Positions 1 to 10,998 of a stretch of DNA of 64,000 bases are shown here, piece after piece. A model generated the notes under the pieces. It made no database searches. It worked only from the letters and a program-made list of their open reading frames with translations, and had not been told where the DNA came from. Source of the stretch: Mesostigma viride (lineage: Eukaryota > Streptophyta > Mesostigmatophyceae > Mesostigmatales > Mesostigmataceae); the NCBI GenBank assembly GCA_009746045.1, contig RPFO01000175.1, positions 3,472,231-3,536,230 of the forward strand, given 5' to 3'. A program made the position numbers and the translations under genes. The first letter of the stretch is position 1. Every line of letters starts with the position of its first letter.

Positions 1-13
1 TGTTCTTCACAGG

Positions 14-1179
14 CTATACCAATCCCCATTCACCCATCCTTGCCCTGGTCCCAAACAAGGGAAACTGCTCCACCATGTGAACCAAGTCTGGCCAGTTCCT
101 GCTGACCTGCAGCACCATGCACGTCTCTGCAGCCCCTGCTGCCATCTGGGCAACATAACGCAGGCATGTCCCTGGGTAGGAGAGAAGCACCACAGACTGG
201 CTCTCAGGATCCATCACCCAAGTAGAAGACGTCTTGTGCCTGCTCACCCATGACCTGTACGCCCACCAGAACTGGAGAAAGGTCTTGACCACTGACCACT
301 TAGCACCTATCAAAGGCACCAACACCCTCAATGGGGTCAGACGAACCTTGAGCTCCATGGTGTACTTAGGCAACCCTGGGCTGCAGAAAAGGTTGGATGT
401 CTCCAAAGGGAAGCACCCCTTGACCGAGCTGGAAGAAGAAGGAGCCAAGTCAAAGTCTCCCTGCTGACTGAAAACTCCAACAACTCCATGTAGGAGGCCT
501 CACCCATGCTCACTGGCTGGAACTGCATGAAGGCTCCTTTCAAAGCCTCAGGCAAGGTGGTCAACATATCCTGCCCCTCTGCAGGTCTCATGTCAATCTC
601 AGGTCCTGGAGTCAAGGCAAACATCCTGTGCAACAGGTGGCCCACAAAAGGAGAGCCAATCTCATACAGGCTGGTGTGCAACTGAGACAAGACCTCCTCC
701 ACATAACCCTCAGGGCTCACTTCCCCCTCCTCCCTGTTAAGGGCAGCCACTGCCTTGGCCAGCGTCTCACAATGCTCACAAGGTCCCGTGCACTTCCTGT
801 GATCCACATAGGCCACCACATTCTTGACAGGTACCACATGACGAGGAATCTGAATGATGGGAGTGCTGCTGGAGCTGAGAGCTATGTTAACACCACTCCC
901 CATCTGGGGCTGGGACAAGGACAACCCCTGAAGAAGCTCCTGTAGCTTATCCTGCTTGGAGATCACTGAATGCAAGAGCTTGTTAATGGTATCCATCTGC
1001 TGACCCCTCCTAAGGTCACGCCTGACAATACTGTCAAACAGGGATTCCACATAACTCATGGGGTTGGGGTTCTGGATGCATACCCGTGACCCCTTCCTCC
1101 GTGGTGGCGCCCAGGCCCAAGTTGGGGTACGTGAACTCCTCCTCCATCTGGGACCACACAGCATGCACGAAGAAACCAT
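14..1179 (-). pseudogene. Extra ORF downstream of gypsy pol, unknown function
   Basis: After the integrase stop, a coding-like frame runs from 1179 to about 440 and appears to continue in another frame (448-14) to the window edge. The text includes a Cys/His cluster (KCTGPCEHCETLAKAV) and long segments without low complexity. I recognise no domain. The position (3' of pol, same strand) is where some Ty3/gypsy elements carry env-like or captured genes, but no clear signal peptide or membrane segment is seen in the visible part. It could also be an unusually long 3' coding extension. Confidence 0.5.
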
Positions 1180-1182
1180 TCG

Positions 1183-2922
1183 TTAGTCCTGAGATATAGG
1201 AAGGGGAGCAGTGGTTTTCACCAACTCAGTATACCAAGAAGGAAGAGTGAGCCCCTTCTTTTGGCAATACTCCTGGACCACCTCATGGCAGTGAGTCAAG
1301 TCAGACAACCACAGCCATGTGGCAGTAGACTCTAACTCTCCTTTCCAGTGCACCTTAAACTGCAGCTGCTTGGTCCTACCCTTTCCTTTGACTCTGTGAG
1401 CCACCAGCTGCTCCACTTCATATATCCTCTCCCCCTCAGTATCCAGCTCAAATGGTAATGGAGCAGAAAGGCGTCCCTGCAAGGTATTGCGTTTATACAG
1501 TTTGAGCTGGGCCAGGTGAAACACGTTAGTCTTAAGCCTCCAGTGGGAAGGCACCTGGACTTGAACTACAGTCCCATAGTGGAAGGTGTCCAGGACAGGG
1601 TAAGGTCCCAACCACAAGGGTTGCAGTTTCCTGCATTGCTCCTTTTCAGGTAGCACACGATTAGCCTCCAAGAGCACCAGGTCACCAGGAGCCACAAAGG
1701 TGTGTGTAGCCAACATCTGTTGCCAAGCATTGTTTAAATACTTGTCCTGTGCATGCAACATCTGAGCAGCCACCATACTGTGAGCTTCCTGGAAGGATGC
1801 AATCAACTGGTGGACAGAGGTTAGGCGTCTTCTGAAGGGGCCTTCAGCATCCCTATCAGGTAACTCCAGGTCAAATGGAGTCAAGGGGCACTGGCCATGG
1901 CAAATGACAAATGGAGACATTTGGTGAGGAGCCAGGGGTGAGTTGTTGATGGCAAACTCTATGAAGGGAAGTTTCTTGTCCCATTCCTTGTTATCATGGG
2001 TACAATAGTGCTTCTGGCATTCCCGTACAATACGGTTCAGCCTCTCCACAGCCCCCGTGCTGGCACACCTGTATGCTACTCCAAAGGCCAACTTAGTGTC
2101 TAGGATGTCAAAGAAGGACTTCCAAAACCCAGACATCCACAAGGGATCCTGGTCAGTGATGATTACACGTGGCATGCCATGCAATCTGTACACCTCCTTC
2201 ATGAACAACTCTACACACTGGGCAGCTGTGAGATGGGCATTGCAGGGGATGAGGTGGCACATTCTAGACAGCCTGTCCATCACCACTAGTATCCTGTCAT
2301 TGCCAGCATCAGAAACAGGCAAGCCACAAATGAAGTCCATGGTCACACTGATCCAGGGTCGAAGGGGAATAGGCATGGCCATAGGAAAGATAGGCACTGC
2401 CTGAGTCCTAACCTTATTCCTTTGGCATGAGTCACAGGAAGCCACATAGGCTTTGATATCACGAAACATGCCAGGCCACCAAAACCTCTCTTGTACTTCA
2501 TGGAGAAGCTTAGCATACCCAGGATGACACGCAGTCACGTCGTCATGGAAGCAATGCAACACAGTGGGAATGGCCATTTCTGGCACATAGACCTTCCTGG
2601 TCACTACATGATCTGCATCCTGGGTGTGGACATACAGGACTCCCTCCCAGTACTCCACAGGCCTGTTACCAAAGCTTCCTTCCTGAATGGCCTTAGTGGC
2701 CAGGTCCTCAGTTTTAGTGAAGGCCTTAATCACGTCCAGCAGGGCTATACTCATAGGGTTAGGCAGGACTAGCTGTTTGCCAGGTCCTAAAGGCTGCAGC
2801 TGCAGCACCTCACCCTCCTGCAGGTGACTAGTGACTAGATGCTTGGATGACAGAACATCAGCCACAGGTGTACGTGACTTCCCCTTGATCTCAGCTGCCA
2901 ATCCTCTAGACTTGGTCAGCAT
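1183..2922 (-). pseudogene. Gypsy integrase with C-terminal chromodomain
   Basis: Integrase of 579 codons in one open frame. An HHCC zinc module lies at residues about 126-166 (H133, then C163 and C166 in CDSC). The catalytic core has D196 (TMDFICGLP), D257 (IITDQDP) and E293 (GAVERLNR), matching the D,D-35-E spacing. The usual YHPQTDGQTE text is changed to YRCASTGAVE but keeps the Glu. Near the end, YEVEQLVAHRVKGKGRT and LQFKVHWKG form a chromodomain, which in chromoviruses directs integration to modified histones. This is the most intact coding piece of the element. Confidence 0.92.
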
Positions 2923-3192
2923 CCCTGGCTCCAGTATCCACTTCCTGGGCCGTCCCTTCCCCTCCTAGGATTCTCTGTGCTTGGTTGTGTTGTGAGAGTG
3001 GGCTGGCTACCAGCAGAACCCTCCCTAAGACTGCTCTGCAGTGACTGACCCCCACCCTGGACGCCTGTCGACCCTGGGACAGAGCCCTGGTCAATGAGCA
3101 TCTCGTGACTAAAGCTAGCCTCTACAGGGGGTGGCTCAGCTTGGAGGTTTGCTGGTTAGCTGCCTGTGCCCTGGTGACAGCACCACACTCTA

Positions 3193-3618
3193 CTACAGAA
3201 ACCATGGCAGCACAAATATCCAGATCCTCGTGAAATGTCCCATCAGATCCCTTCTTCTAGAGAGGGCGTCTGGCACCACATTCTGTGATCCTGGGACATA
3301 CTGCACAGAGAAAGGATAGAATCCCCCTAGGTACTCCATCCACCCAGCCATCCTCTTACTCATCCTACTCTGTTCTAGCACGTGCACCAAGGGCCTGTGG
3401 TCAGTCATCAGGGTGATAGACTCTTGCCCTAGCCCATCTGTAGCACTGCTAGCCACAGAAAACTGAGCTCCCTTCAACAGATGCTCCCACTTGTGACATG
3501 CTACCACTAAACCCAGCAACTCCTGCTCGTGTACAGGGTAGTTACGTTCAGCTGAGCTCATGGTTTTAGACATGTACTCCACTGGCTGTGGTCCATAGCC
3601 ATGGTCTTGCATCAGCAC
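3193..3618 (-). pseudogene. Gypsy RNase H domain
   Basis: RNase H of the polyprotein, which removes the RNA strand during reverse transcription. The text SKTMSSAERNYPVHEQELL and MTDHRPLVHVLEQ is characteristic, ending with PDALSRR, the usual gypsy RNase H ending. It lies in a different frame from the RT upstream and is followed by a stop-containing stretch (about 2923-3190) before the integrase. Confidence 0.9.
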
Positions 3619-3623
3619 AGCAC

Positions 3624-4562
3624 CTATGGCGCCTTGAGAGGCATCTGACCTAACCTGATAAGGTAGATCTGGTTGGGACCCACTAGCACAGGGGTGGATG
3701 TGAGCTTCTGCTTCAACAGGTCAAAGGCCTGCTGACACCTATCTGTCCACTCAAACTGAACATCCTTCTTGATTAACTCAAGCAAGGGGGTGGAGATGGC
3801 AGCCATGTCAGGGATAAAACGCCTGTACCACCCCACCATGCCCAGGAAGGACTTGACATCATGTGCAGACTGCAACACAGGCCACTCAAGGATGGCAGCA
3901 ATCTTAGCATTGTCAGGTGTCATACCCAAGGAACTCAACTTGTACCCTAGGAACCCCACTTCATGCCCCCACTCCACCTTAGACCTCTTGACAGACAAGT
4001 GGTAGTGCTGGATGACCTTCAGGACCTCCTCCACGTTCTCCAGATGCTCCTTGAACGTCTTTGAGTGCACCAGGATGTCGTCCATGTAGGCCACCACGCA
4101 GGTCCTGAACACGGGTCTTGCAGGGTCACACAGGTGGGCAATGTCTTTGAACCTGGGATTCCTGAGATCAGGGGAGATCTGAGGCAGAGAGTTCCCTGTC
4201 AGATGGCCAAAGATAGCATTCACAAACATCTGCATAGTAGCTGGGCTGTTGGAGGCCCCCATGGGCATCACAGTCCACTGGAACTGACCCCAGGGTGTGG
4301 AGAATGCAGTTTTTGGAATGTCCTCAGTAGCTATCCTGATCTGCCAGAACGCGTGTCTAAGGTCAAACTTGGTGAAGTAAGATGATCCAGCTGTCCTCTC
4401 TAGCAGCTCATCAATCCGTGGCAAGGGATACTTGGACTTCACTGTGACCTTGTTCAGGCCTCTCAGATCAATGCACAACCGCCATCCACCATCATGCTTG
4501 GGGACAAGCAAACACCCAGAGCTGAAAGGACTATTGGCAGGAAGAATGAGTCCAGCTTCCAA
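3624..4562 (-). pseudogene. Gypsy reverse transcriptase
   Basis: RNA-dependent DNA polymerase of the gypsy element. Visible RT blocks in order are GCLLVPKHDGGWRLCIDLR, YFTKFDLRHAFWQIRI (first catalytic Asp), TVMPMGASNSPATMQ, and AYMDDILVHS (catalytic YMDD at about 4077-4085). About 30 residues more than usual lie between the block ending AIFGHL and the YMDD block. The text then runs through FLGYKLSSLGM and the connection domain. Frame changes at both ends separate it from the protease and RNase H. Confidence 0.92.
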
Positions 4563-5550
4563 CAGCCTGTCAAGATCACCTTCAGCTCTGCCATCTCAGC
4601 TGGCCCCATCCTGTACATGGGAACAAAGGGAGGCCTGGCACCATCCACAAGCTTGATGACATGAGTGATTGGCCCTTCAGGAGGGTACTGTGGCATTTTG
4701 TCCTCAAAAATGGCAGCAAACCTGTCCAAAAGGGCATCATGCAGCTTCTGCTCCTCCTCTGTGACAGCTGGTACTGGGTTCACAGCATTCACCGTGTGGC
4801 CATGAGTCTCATCAGAGGGTGAGTTAGGAACCAGCTGTAAGAGAAAGACGTGTTCCACTGGGTAAGTAGCCAGGTAAGACAAGGTGTGATTGGCAGACCA
4901 TACGTGCTTAAGTAATGCAGCACGTTTCTCTTCCAGTGAAGGCACCTTGACGTCCTCCTTGGCACCTGCAACCCCTCTCCCATCATTGACAGCCTCATTA
5001 GTAGAACAGCACTCTGTGACTGGTCTTTCTCCCCCCTTAATCACTGTGGTGGCGTCCCACACTGACCCATCCTGAAACTGCACCACCTTCTCAGACCACA
5101 AGATGGCAGGATTAGCAGACTCCAACCATGGCATCCCCAGAATCACATCAGCAGCAGTGAGTGGAATGACATCTGCTGTGACAGACAAGGTTTGACGTGA
5201 GCACACTTGAAAAAGCAGTTGCACGTAGCCAGGTGAGTTACTCTGCCTACCATCAGAATATTGGACCTTAACAGGCACAGGGTGGGGAGCACTGGTAGAT
5301 GCAGCTCCTGCACCAAGGAAGTGGAAATGTAGTTACTTCCTGCACCTGAGTCAATCATGAAGAGACATAAAGGCTGAGCCAAAGGGACTGGCACGTTCAA
5401 CAGCCTAGCCTGGAACTTCAAGAGTTGACTGGGAATAGGAGGGCCCAATGGGGTGGTGGAATCAGAGGCAGACAAGTTGTTCACAGGACGGACATGCACA
5501 GCAGGCAAACCAGTTAACTCCACCGCTGGACGTAGTCCTGGGGGCTCCAC
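4563..5550 (-). pseudogene. Gypsy aspartic protease region
   Basis: Retropepsin that processes Gag-Pol. The active-site motif FMIDSGAGSNYIS (catalytic Asp at about 5352) lies in the frame 5550-5143. The C-terminal half of the fold, with the typical ending VILGMPWLE, lies in the frame starting 5278, so a frameshift splits the domain near 5280. A linker then leads into the reverse transcriptase with another frame change near 4560. Confidence 0.83.
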
Positions 5551-5791
5551 TAGTTTTTTGGCAGCTCAGGAGGATGATCTGAAGACGAGCTCCCCACTGA
5601 AGGCTGCACCTGCTGATCCTCTATGCCGTCTGCCTCCCCTTCTCCCTCCTCCTCCTCTGCTAGGAGGTGCCACAGGGCGTTGACCATCCGACGCCTGTCT
5701 TGCCTGCTGAAGCCCTTGGGCTGGAATGGTCCCTTGCCCGAAGCCTGGAAGTTGGGTCTAAACCCAGGCTGTGCCCTGTGGTCGCTCTGGC

Positions 5792-6876
5792 TCACCCCAG
5801 GAGGGAAGGTGGATGGTCTGGTGAATGGAAGAACCCCCTGAGGACCCTTGGTGTCGCTGGGAACTGGTCTCGCTTGGGGCAATCCCGTGCAAAGTGTCCC
5901 AGCTGGCCACACGTGAAACAGGCTCCTTTGGACTGCTCCATGGCACTGAGCTCCTCCATCACAGCGTTCAGCTGGTTCAGGGGCTTCTTAACAGCAGGCG
6001 CCTGGTTGCCTGCAGCAGGCTCCCACTTGAGGGAAAAGTCAGGGACACGGCACAGCGTGAGGGCATAAGACAGCACAGTATCCCACTTCCACTCGACATA
6101 GTCGAAAGGGGAGAAATGCTTGTCAATATCCACCCTGACTTGAGGGGAGAGCCCATGCAGAAACCTGTGAAGAGCTTCAGAATCAGAGCACTGGGGGATT
6201 TTGGCCCTCAGGTTGGTAAACGTCTCTACGTATTGTGGTAGTGTCAGGCCGACTGAGTACAGTTGGCCAACGCGTCCCGGTCCAGACGGAGCTGGTCCTG
6301 GGGAAGGAGAAAACGTCGAAATGAAAGCATGAGAGATGGCAAATCCTTGCAAGTATTACCTGCCGAGGATCGTAAAAACTCATCAAACCTGTCGGCTGCA
6401 CTGTCGCTCATTCGCTGTCGAACCATCTTCTTCTGGATGTCCAGGGAAAGTCGTTCTTCCGCTCGTTTGCCGTAGTTAGCAAAGTGGATAGCGAACACAT
6501 CCTGGAATCGAGTAGAGAAATGATCGAAACTGCGGTGGGTTAGATTGGTGAGCGACAGCTTGTCTACGGATTCGATTTTTGGAAATGGCGGGGCGGAACC
6601 TTGATGCGGTGGTATAGTGACGGTCACGGGGACGTCGCTGGCGGGGGTGGTGAAGGTGACCGAGGTCGTCTGCGCTGGATCCTGCCTATCGCTATCCTGC
6701 GTCTCATTCCTCGTAGTAACTGCGGTACTATTAGGTAAAACCCTTCCGTCACCCAACCGAGGAGCCTCTCTCCCCAATCCAGCAACCATGTCACGCATGG
6801 CCGCCTCCTCCTCCTCAATTCTCTGACGAAGTCTTCCCACATCCTGTTCCACCTCCTCCACCATCTTTCTATACAT
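5792..6876 (-). pseudogene. Gypsy gag (capsid and CCHC zinc knuckle), frameshifted
   Basis: Structural Gag polyprotein that would package element RNA in virus-like particles. The first part (6876 down to 6244) starts with a coiled-coil-like, acidic N-terminus and runs into the retrotransposon capsid domain. Near 6260 the frame changes, and the capsid continues in the frame ending at 5792, with typical text such as LTLPQYVETFTNLRAKIPQ. A zinc knuckle CFTCGQLGHFARDCP (CX2CX4HX4C) lies at about 5879-5920. Further proline-rich text continues in a third frame to 5550. The frameshifts make this copy a likely pseudogene unless they are assembly errors. Confidence 0.85.
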
Positions 6877-7510
6877 CGCTGCGTGTTGTTCATCGTGTAA
6901 TAATCTGATTTTAGCTGCTGAGAGGCGATCCGCTGCAAGTCTGGTCCCGTCTCTTCCAGGCGTGGTATTTAGCGGGAAAAGAAATGAAGAGATGCACTCG
7001 CACAGGACTCGTTCGCGCGCTTGGAATCCTGGGCGACAGTGACGCTCCTCGACCCACGCCTGTCAGCGATGGCTCGCCTGGTTGGAGACCAGATGCAATG
7101 ACGGAAAACTTGGGCCCTATGGACAACGAGGGCCGCCTCACTTCAGACATAGAAGTACGGTTGAAATCAAGTTGACGCCGTGGAGTACGAGTAGTTGTCT
7201 CAGCACCTTCCCTAGCAATGGGTTCCAGAGATGATGACGGATCGCAAACCTTGATTAGTAGGGGGTAAAGGTGATTGTGTCTTCGAACTACTCATACTTC
7301 CACATGGAGTCGCGATCGTCTGCCTAGTAGAGACAACGGTTACGGCTGACTTCTAGTGTTACAGAGCAAGACAGTCACATCAGGATGTGTCTCAGTCTGT
7401 AACACCGTAAGTTTTCCGCAACTCTATGAATCTTCTCGGATGACAGACATCTGATCAACGTTGTACTACCCGGAAGGTTGCGACTTCAAGAGAAACACCA
7501 AAGTAGAGAT

Positions 7511-7523
7511 CCTCCGATACCAA
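7511..7523 (-). other. Primer-binding site, initiator Met tRNA type
   Basis: One base inside the LTR end the minus strand reads TGGTATCGGAGGA. This closely resembles the plant and algal initiator-Met PBS (TGGTATCAGAGC). Its position directly inside the LTR supports both the LTR boundary and the element's orientation. Confidence 0.75.
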
Positions 7524-7524
7524 T

Positions 7525-8303
7525 GTAACGACTAAAAATGATCATCAGCATCATCCACAGTCCAATATGAAAGATCTTTTACCTGGGTTGCTTTCCTGAG
7601 TTGCAGAACTTCAAGTATCCGAGCAACGTTGAGATGGAAATTCCACAGCACGTGATTTAGGGAATCACAACCCCTTGTAGACACAAAGACAAGCTCGTGT
7701 ATAGACGACCTCTGTGGAACTGAAGGACGTCTATAGCCAAGGGGCTCTTATGAATGGACAACAAAGACAAGCTTTATTATACCATGGTGAATCAAAACCA
7801 ACGTAGCAACAATGGCGACCCCACGTCCTTGATATCGACGTGCTTGTCGAACTTGCTCCAACCTTAGCCTGAAGAGAACCAATCAGAACCATGGAATTCT
7901 ATACAAGATCTTCGTATCCATCCTAGTCACACAAAACAGAACAACACCACACACAGCCTGGCAGAATCTTTCCATGAGATCCTAAATCTGTCGTAAGCAC
8001 CGAAGTCCCAAAGGAGCATTTAAGACTCAATAGTACCAACTAACAAACTACAACCCCACGTGGATCAGGCCACGACCAATGAGGGCTCCTATCAGTAGTA
8101 TCAGCCAACAAACTACAACCCTACGTGGATCAGGCCACGACCAATGAGGGTTCCTATCAGTTGGTTGACAAAGTATTGAGCTCCAAGTACCGTCGTCTTA
8201 GAAACCTCATAACTTTCTCAATACTGATCCAAAAGTCCTCGAATAAAAGCCAAACATTCACAAAACAAAGGATGTAACAACAAAGTCATTTTTGCTTGTT
8301 ACA
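7525..8303 (-). repeat. 5' LTR of the gypsy element
   Basis: On the minus strand the LTR starts TGTAAC at 8303 and ends GTTACA at 7525, the usual short inverted termini. It lies between the LINE fragment and an initiator-Met-type primer-binding site. It contains a direct repeat of about 67 bp (8044-8165). The partner LTR is outside the window, so the boundaries rest on the terminal motifs, the adjoining PBS and the break in LINE homology at 8304. Confidence 0.8.
8044..8165 (-). repeat. Two-copy 67-bp direct repeat inside the LTR
   Basis: Two nearly identical units, each containing the string caaactacaacc and then ggccacgaccaatgaggg, lie side by side in the U3 part of the LTR. Tandem duplications in U3 often carry promoter elements; that role is an inference here. 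Confidence 0.8.
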
Positions 8304-8743
8304 GTGTCAAAGGCCTTGATATAGTCAACAAAAATGAAGACCAGCGGCAAACTGTCAGGGCAAAGGCGGCGCACCTCGATCCAGACCATCAACCGGCGCG
8401 CGACAAACACAGCCATGAGAGTGTTACGACCACGACGGAAACCCATCTGAGACTCACCCAGGTGTGGGTCCAGCGCGGCGCGGAGCCTGTGCAGCATCAT
8501 GCGCATGAAGACCTTCAGCGCGGCGCTCTGGAGGCAGACACCCCGATAGTTACCGGGGTCATCAGCAGGGCCCTTCTTGTACAGCATGACGCGGATGGCC
8601 GCCTGCCACTCAGCAGGCAGCGGCTCGTCAGAGAGAAGGACACGGTTGCAGAACGCCAGCAGAAGATCCCTCACCGCCGGGTCAGGGGTCTGTATGCACC
8701 AATGCGGGGCCCTATGTAGTGGGCTATATACACACAGGGCCAC
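8304..8743 (-). pseudogene. LINE reverse transcriptase fragment
   Basis: Non-LTR retrotransposon RT: PLPAEWQAAIRVMLYKKG, then NYRGVCLQSAALKVFMRMML, QMGFRRGRNTL, and FVDYIKAFDTV at the cut end. The last is the RT block carrying the first catalytic Asp. The frame breaks at 8304 exactly where the gypsy LTR begins, so the rest of this LINE should lie beyond the left edge of the window. The upstream part of ORF2 (above 8743) is not recognisable in the 70 bases before the TTAA element. Confidence 0.88.
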
Positions 8744-8817
8744 AATGCGCTAGGCATGTTACAGCCATGCCATTAAATAATTTACGCGCACAGCCATGCC
8801 ATGCACATGCATATTAA

Positions 8818-10537
8818 CTCGTCGTCTGTCCCAACTCAGTCCTCACAGGAGGACTGAGTTGACAATTTTCAACCGCGTGTAGCGACTAGGTGGGGGGTCC
8901 ATCCCAAATGTTTTGATGTGGATCGGGGGTGTACTAGATGTCATTTTGTTGGCAAAAATACTGCATATGTGAAAACTTGACCCGAACACCTGAAAATTAC
9001 ACGGACGTTGGGCACCCCTCGCGAATTTGCATTTTTCGGGATAAGAACGAGTGGGAAAAATTCAATCAAATCCTGGAGCATGAAGAAAAAATATAGGCAT
9101 GTAAACACTATAGTTCTTGAAACGTGGCAAAAAACTGGGCTCGATTTGGCCACTGCAACTGCCTGAAACAATTAAAAAACTCTCAGTCCTCAGGAGAGGA
9201 ATGGGGCTTTTGCTAACTTTGCTAGCATGTAAGTGCGGTCATACTACACATCACCGTGGCCACCAACCATCCCAATCAACTCATTTCCCTTCAAGCATTA
9301 CAGGACAACACACTTGCATCATCATACTTCAGGTATATCATACCTTATCATGCAGTGAGAGCCTATGCATGCATGTAGGGAATGGGCTTGGATACCTACC
9401 AACAAAGGGTTATGTTAGAAGTGTCAACCACCAATATAATGGGTAGGTTAAGCATATTTCCATTGTTTCTAACAACAATAGATATGGCTATAACTGTTTT
9501 GCCTTGCCATGATGTGGCCAACATAGTTGCTGGCACATGATGGCAGTGGTTTGTCACCAAGACTTTTCACTCACCCGTAAAAGCTTGAATGCACCCTTGA
9601 CGCAGCCCGTGGCCACACAATCATGCAGTATGAACGTAGCAAAAGAATAACTAACATCTACGAAGGTGTTTAAACCTGCACAGCTCCTAAAACCCTGCAC
9701 AACTACACTGGGTTAAGGCAAATGCCTGCTAACATCATCTGAAAAGGGGGTTTTAGAGAGGGGCAGGCAACGGTCAAGAAAGAGCATCAAGACTTGAACC
9801 TGACAACGCCTCGCAAGCTTAAACTCATGTAAGAACATCAAGAAACGAAGAGGCAACGATTATCCGGCTTTACCTGGCACGGCTGGCGTTACCTTGGCCC
9901 AGGCGGTGCCCGCAAAAGTGGCACTTTGCGGCACATAGACCATGACGTGACAGAATGGTCGAAATCATCAAATCTATACTGTCACTCAATTTATTCTAAT
10001 ACAATTCATGTTAAAATGTAGAAAGAAACCTATCAGCCATTGAAATTGCGCCGGAAAGCAAGCGCAGTCATCAATTCCGTCGACCTGCCTTATCGCAGTT
10101 TTTTCCAGCAAGAACAGTGCCGACACCGGGTAAACCGCATCCCCGCGAGCTAAAAATTGATTTTTATCATCTTTAGAGCATCTTAAATCTATTTCCTGAG
10201 TTTGGACAGCTAACTCGTCCGCAAACGTAAACTGCATGCATGGGCGCGAGCCGCCATGGCTAGGTCGTGCATTTCCGGAACTCGCGTTTCACGTGGAAAA
10301 GTACCCTTACCACCTGTACTTTGACCGTACATTTAGCCGCTCATACCAAATCCAAAAAAATCCCAAAAATATGTCCAAGAAAGATCTTTTCACGTAGTAT
10401 TTGAATAAATTTTGAGAGAATTTTTTTGTCAAACATTCTGACCGGGGCGAATTTTCTACGAAACCCAAAAACTCGGTCCTCTAGAGAGGACTGAGTTCAA
10501 CTCAGTCCTCCGTAGAGGACCAGAGACAGACGACGAG
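8818..10537. mobile_element. TTAA-flanked terminal-inverted-repeat element
   Basis: The 13-bp ends CTCGTCGTCTGTC (8818-8830) and GACAGACGACGAG (10525-10537) are perfect inverted repeats. Both are flanked by TTAA (8814-8817 and 10538-10541), a target duplication typical of piggyBac- and Kolobok-like DNA transposons. A second inner inverted repeat near each end contains CTCAGTCCTC/GAGGACTGAG. No transposase was recognised in the 1720 bp. A stretch at about 9880-10340 is clearly related to 62920-63380 in reverse orientation. It is probably a non-autonomous or decayed element. Confidence 0.72.
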
Positions 10538-10541
10538 TTAA

Positions 10542-10925
10542 ATTAAATTAAATTAAATGATAACATGCCTCCGTTGGGAGATCATGTAGCACATATTCCA
10601 TGATGGATGATGGTTGGAGTGGAGGAAGCCGCGTATAATCGAACGAACCTAACTCTAAGCTATCTACAGCTGTAGTCTAGAATATCCTAACTATACTACT
10701 CATCAAAACGCCTCCTCCGCTTGGGGGGAGGTGGCTTGCCCACAGGGGCTGGCGTGTGAGCCTTGACAATCTTCTGCCACCGCGTCTTGTTCTGCATGGC
10801 AGTCCAAAGAAGGGAGAGAGAGTGGATCATGCGGTGTTCAAACTGGGCTGGGACCACTAGGTCGGCCAGCGCCCAGCAACATCTGGGTGTAGGTCGTGGC
10901 ATGTCTCCCTACCCTTTTGGGAATG
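10542..10925 (-). pseudogene. LINE ORF2 C-terminus and 3' tail
   Basis: The minus-strand frame 10902-10696 ends QNKTRWQKIVKAH, then GKPPPPKRRRRFDE. This parallels the ORF2 end of the LINE at 13070-13266 (KAKWAQVIEDNEPPPAGKP). Downstream is a 3' UTR ending in ATCTCCCAACGGAG and a TTTAA-rich tail, the sort of simple tail LINEs carry. The TTAA element sits immediately after the tail. Confidence 0.65.
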
Positions 10926-10998
10926 TCCTTGGGGCATGCATATTATAAGCTCGTATACATCGTTGTGTATAAGCACACATACATGCCTTAATCAGTTA

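Larger units (their letters stand above)
1..8303 (-). mobile_element. Ty3/gypsy chromovirus, 3' LTR beyond the window
   Basis: An LTR retrotransposon read on the minus strand. From high to low coordinates the order is 5' LTR (7525-8303), primer-binding site, gag with zinc knuckle, aspartic protease, reverse transcriptase, RNase H, integrase with a C-terminal chromodomain, then an extra ORF. Integrase after RNase H defines Ty3/gypsy; the chromodomain places it with chromoviruses. The reading frame changes between most domains (gag halves, protease, RT, RNase H), so this copy is probably inactive or mobilised in trans. The 5' LTR abuts a LINE reverse-transcriptase fragment at 8304, so the element inserted into a LINE. 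The 3' LTR and the second target duplication lie outside the window. Confidence 0.93.
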
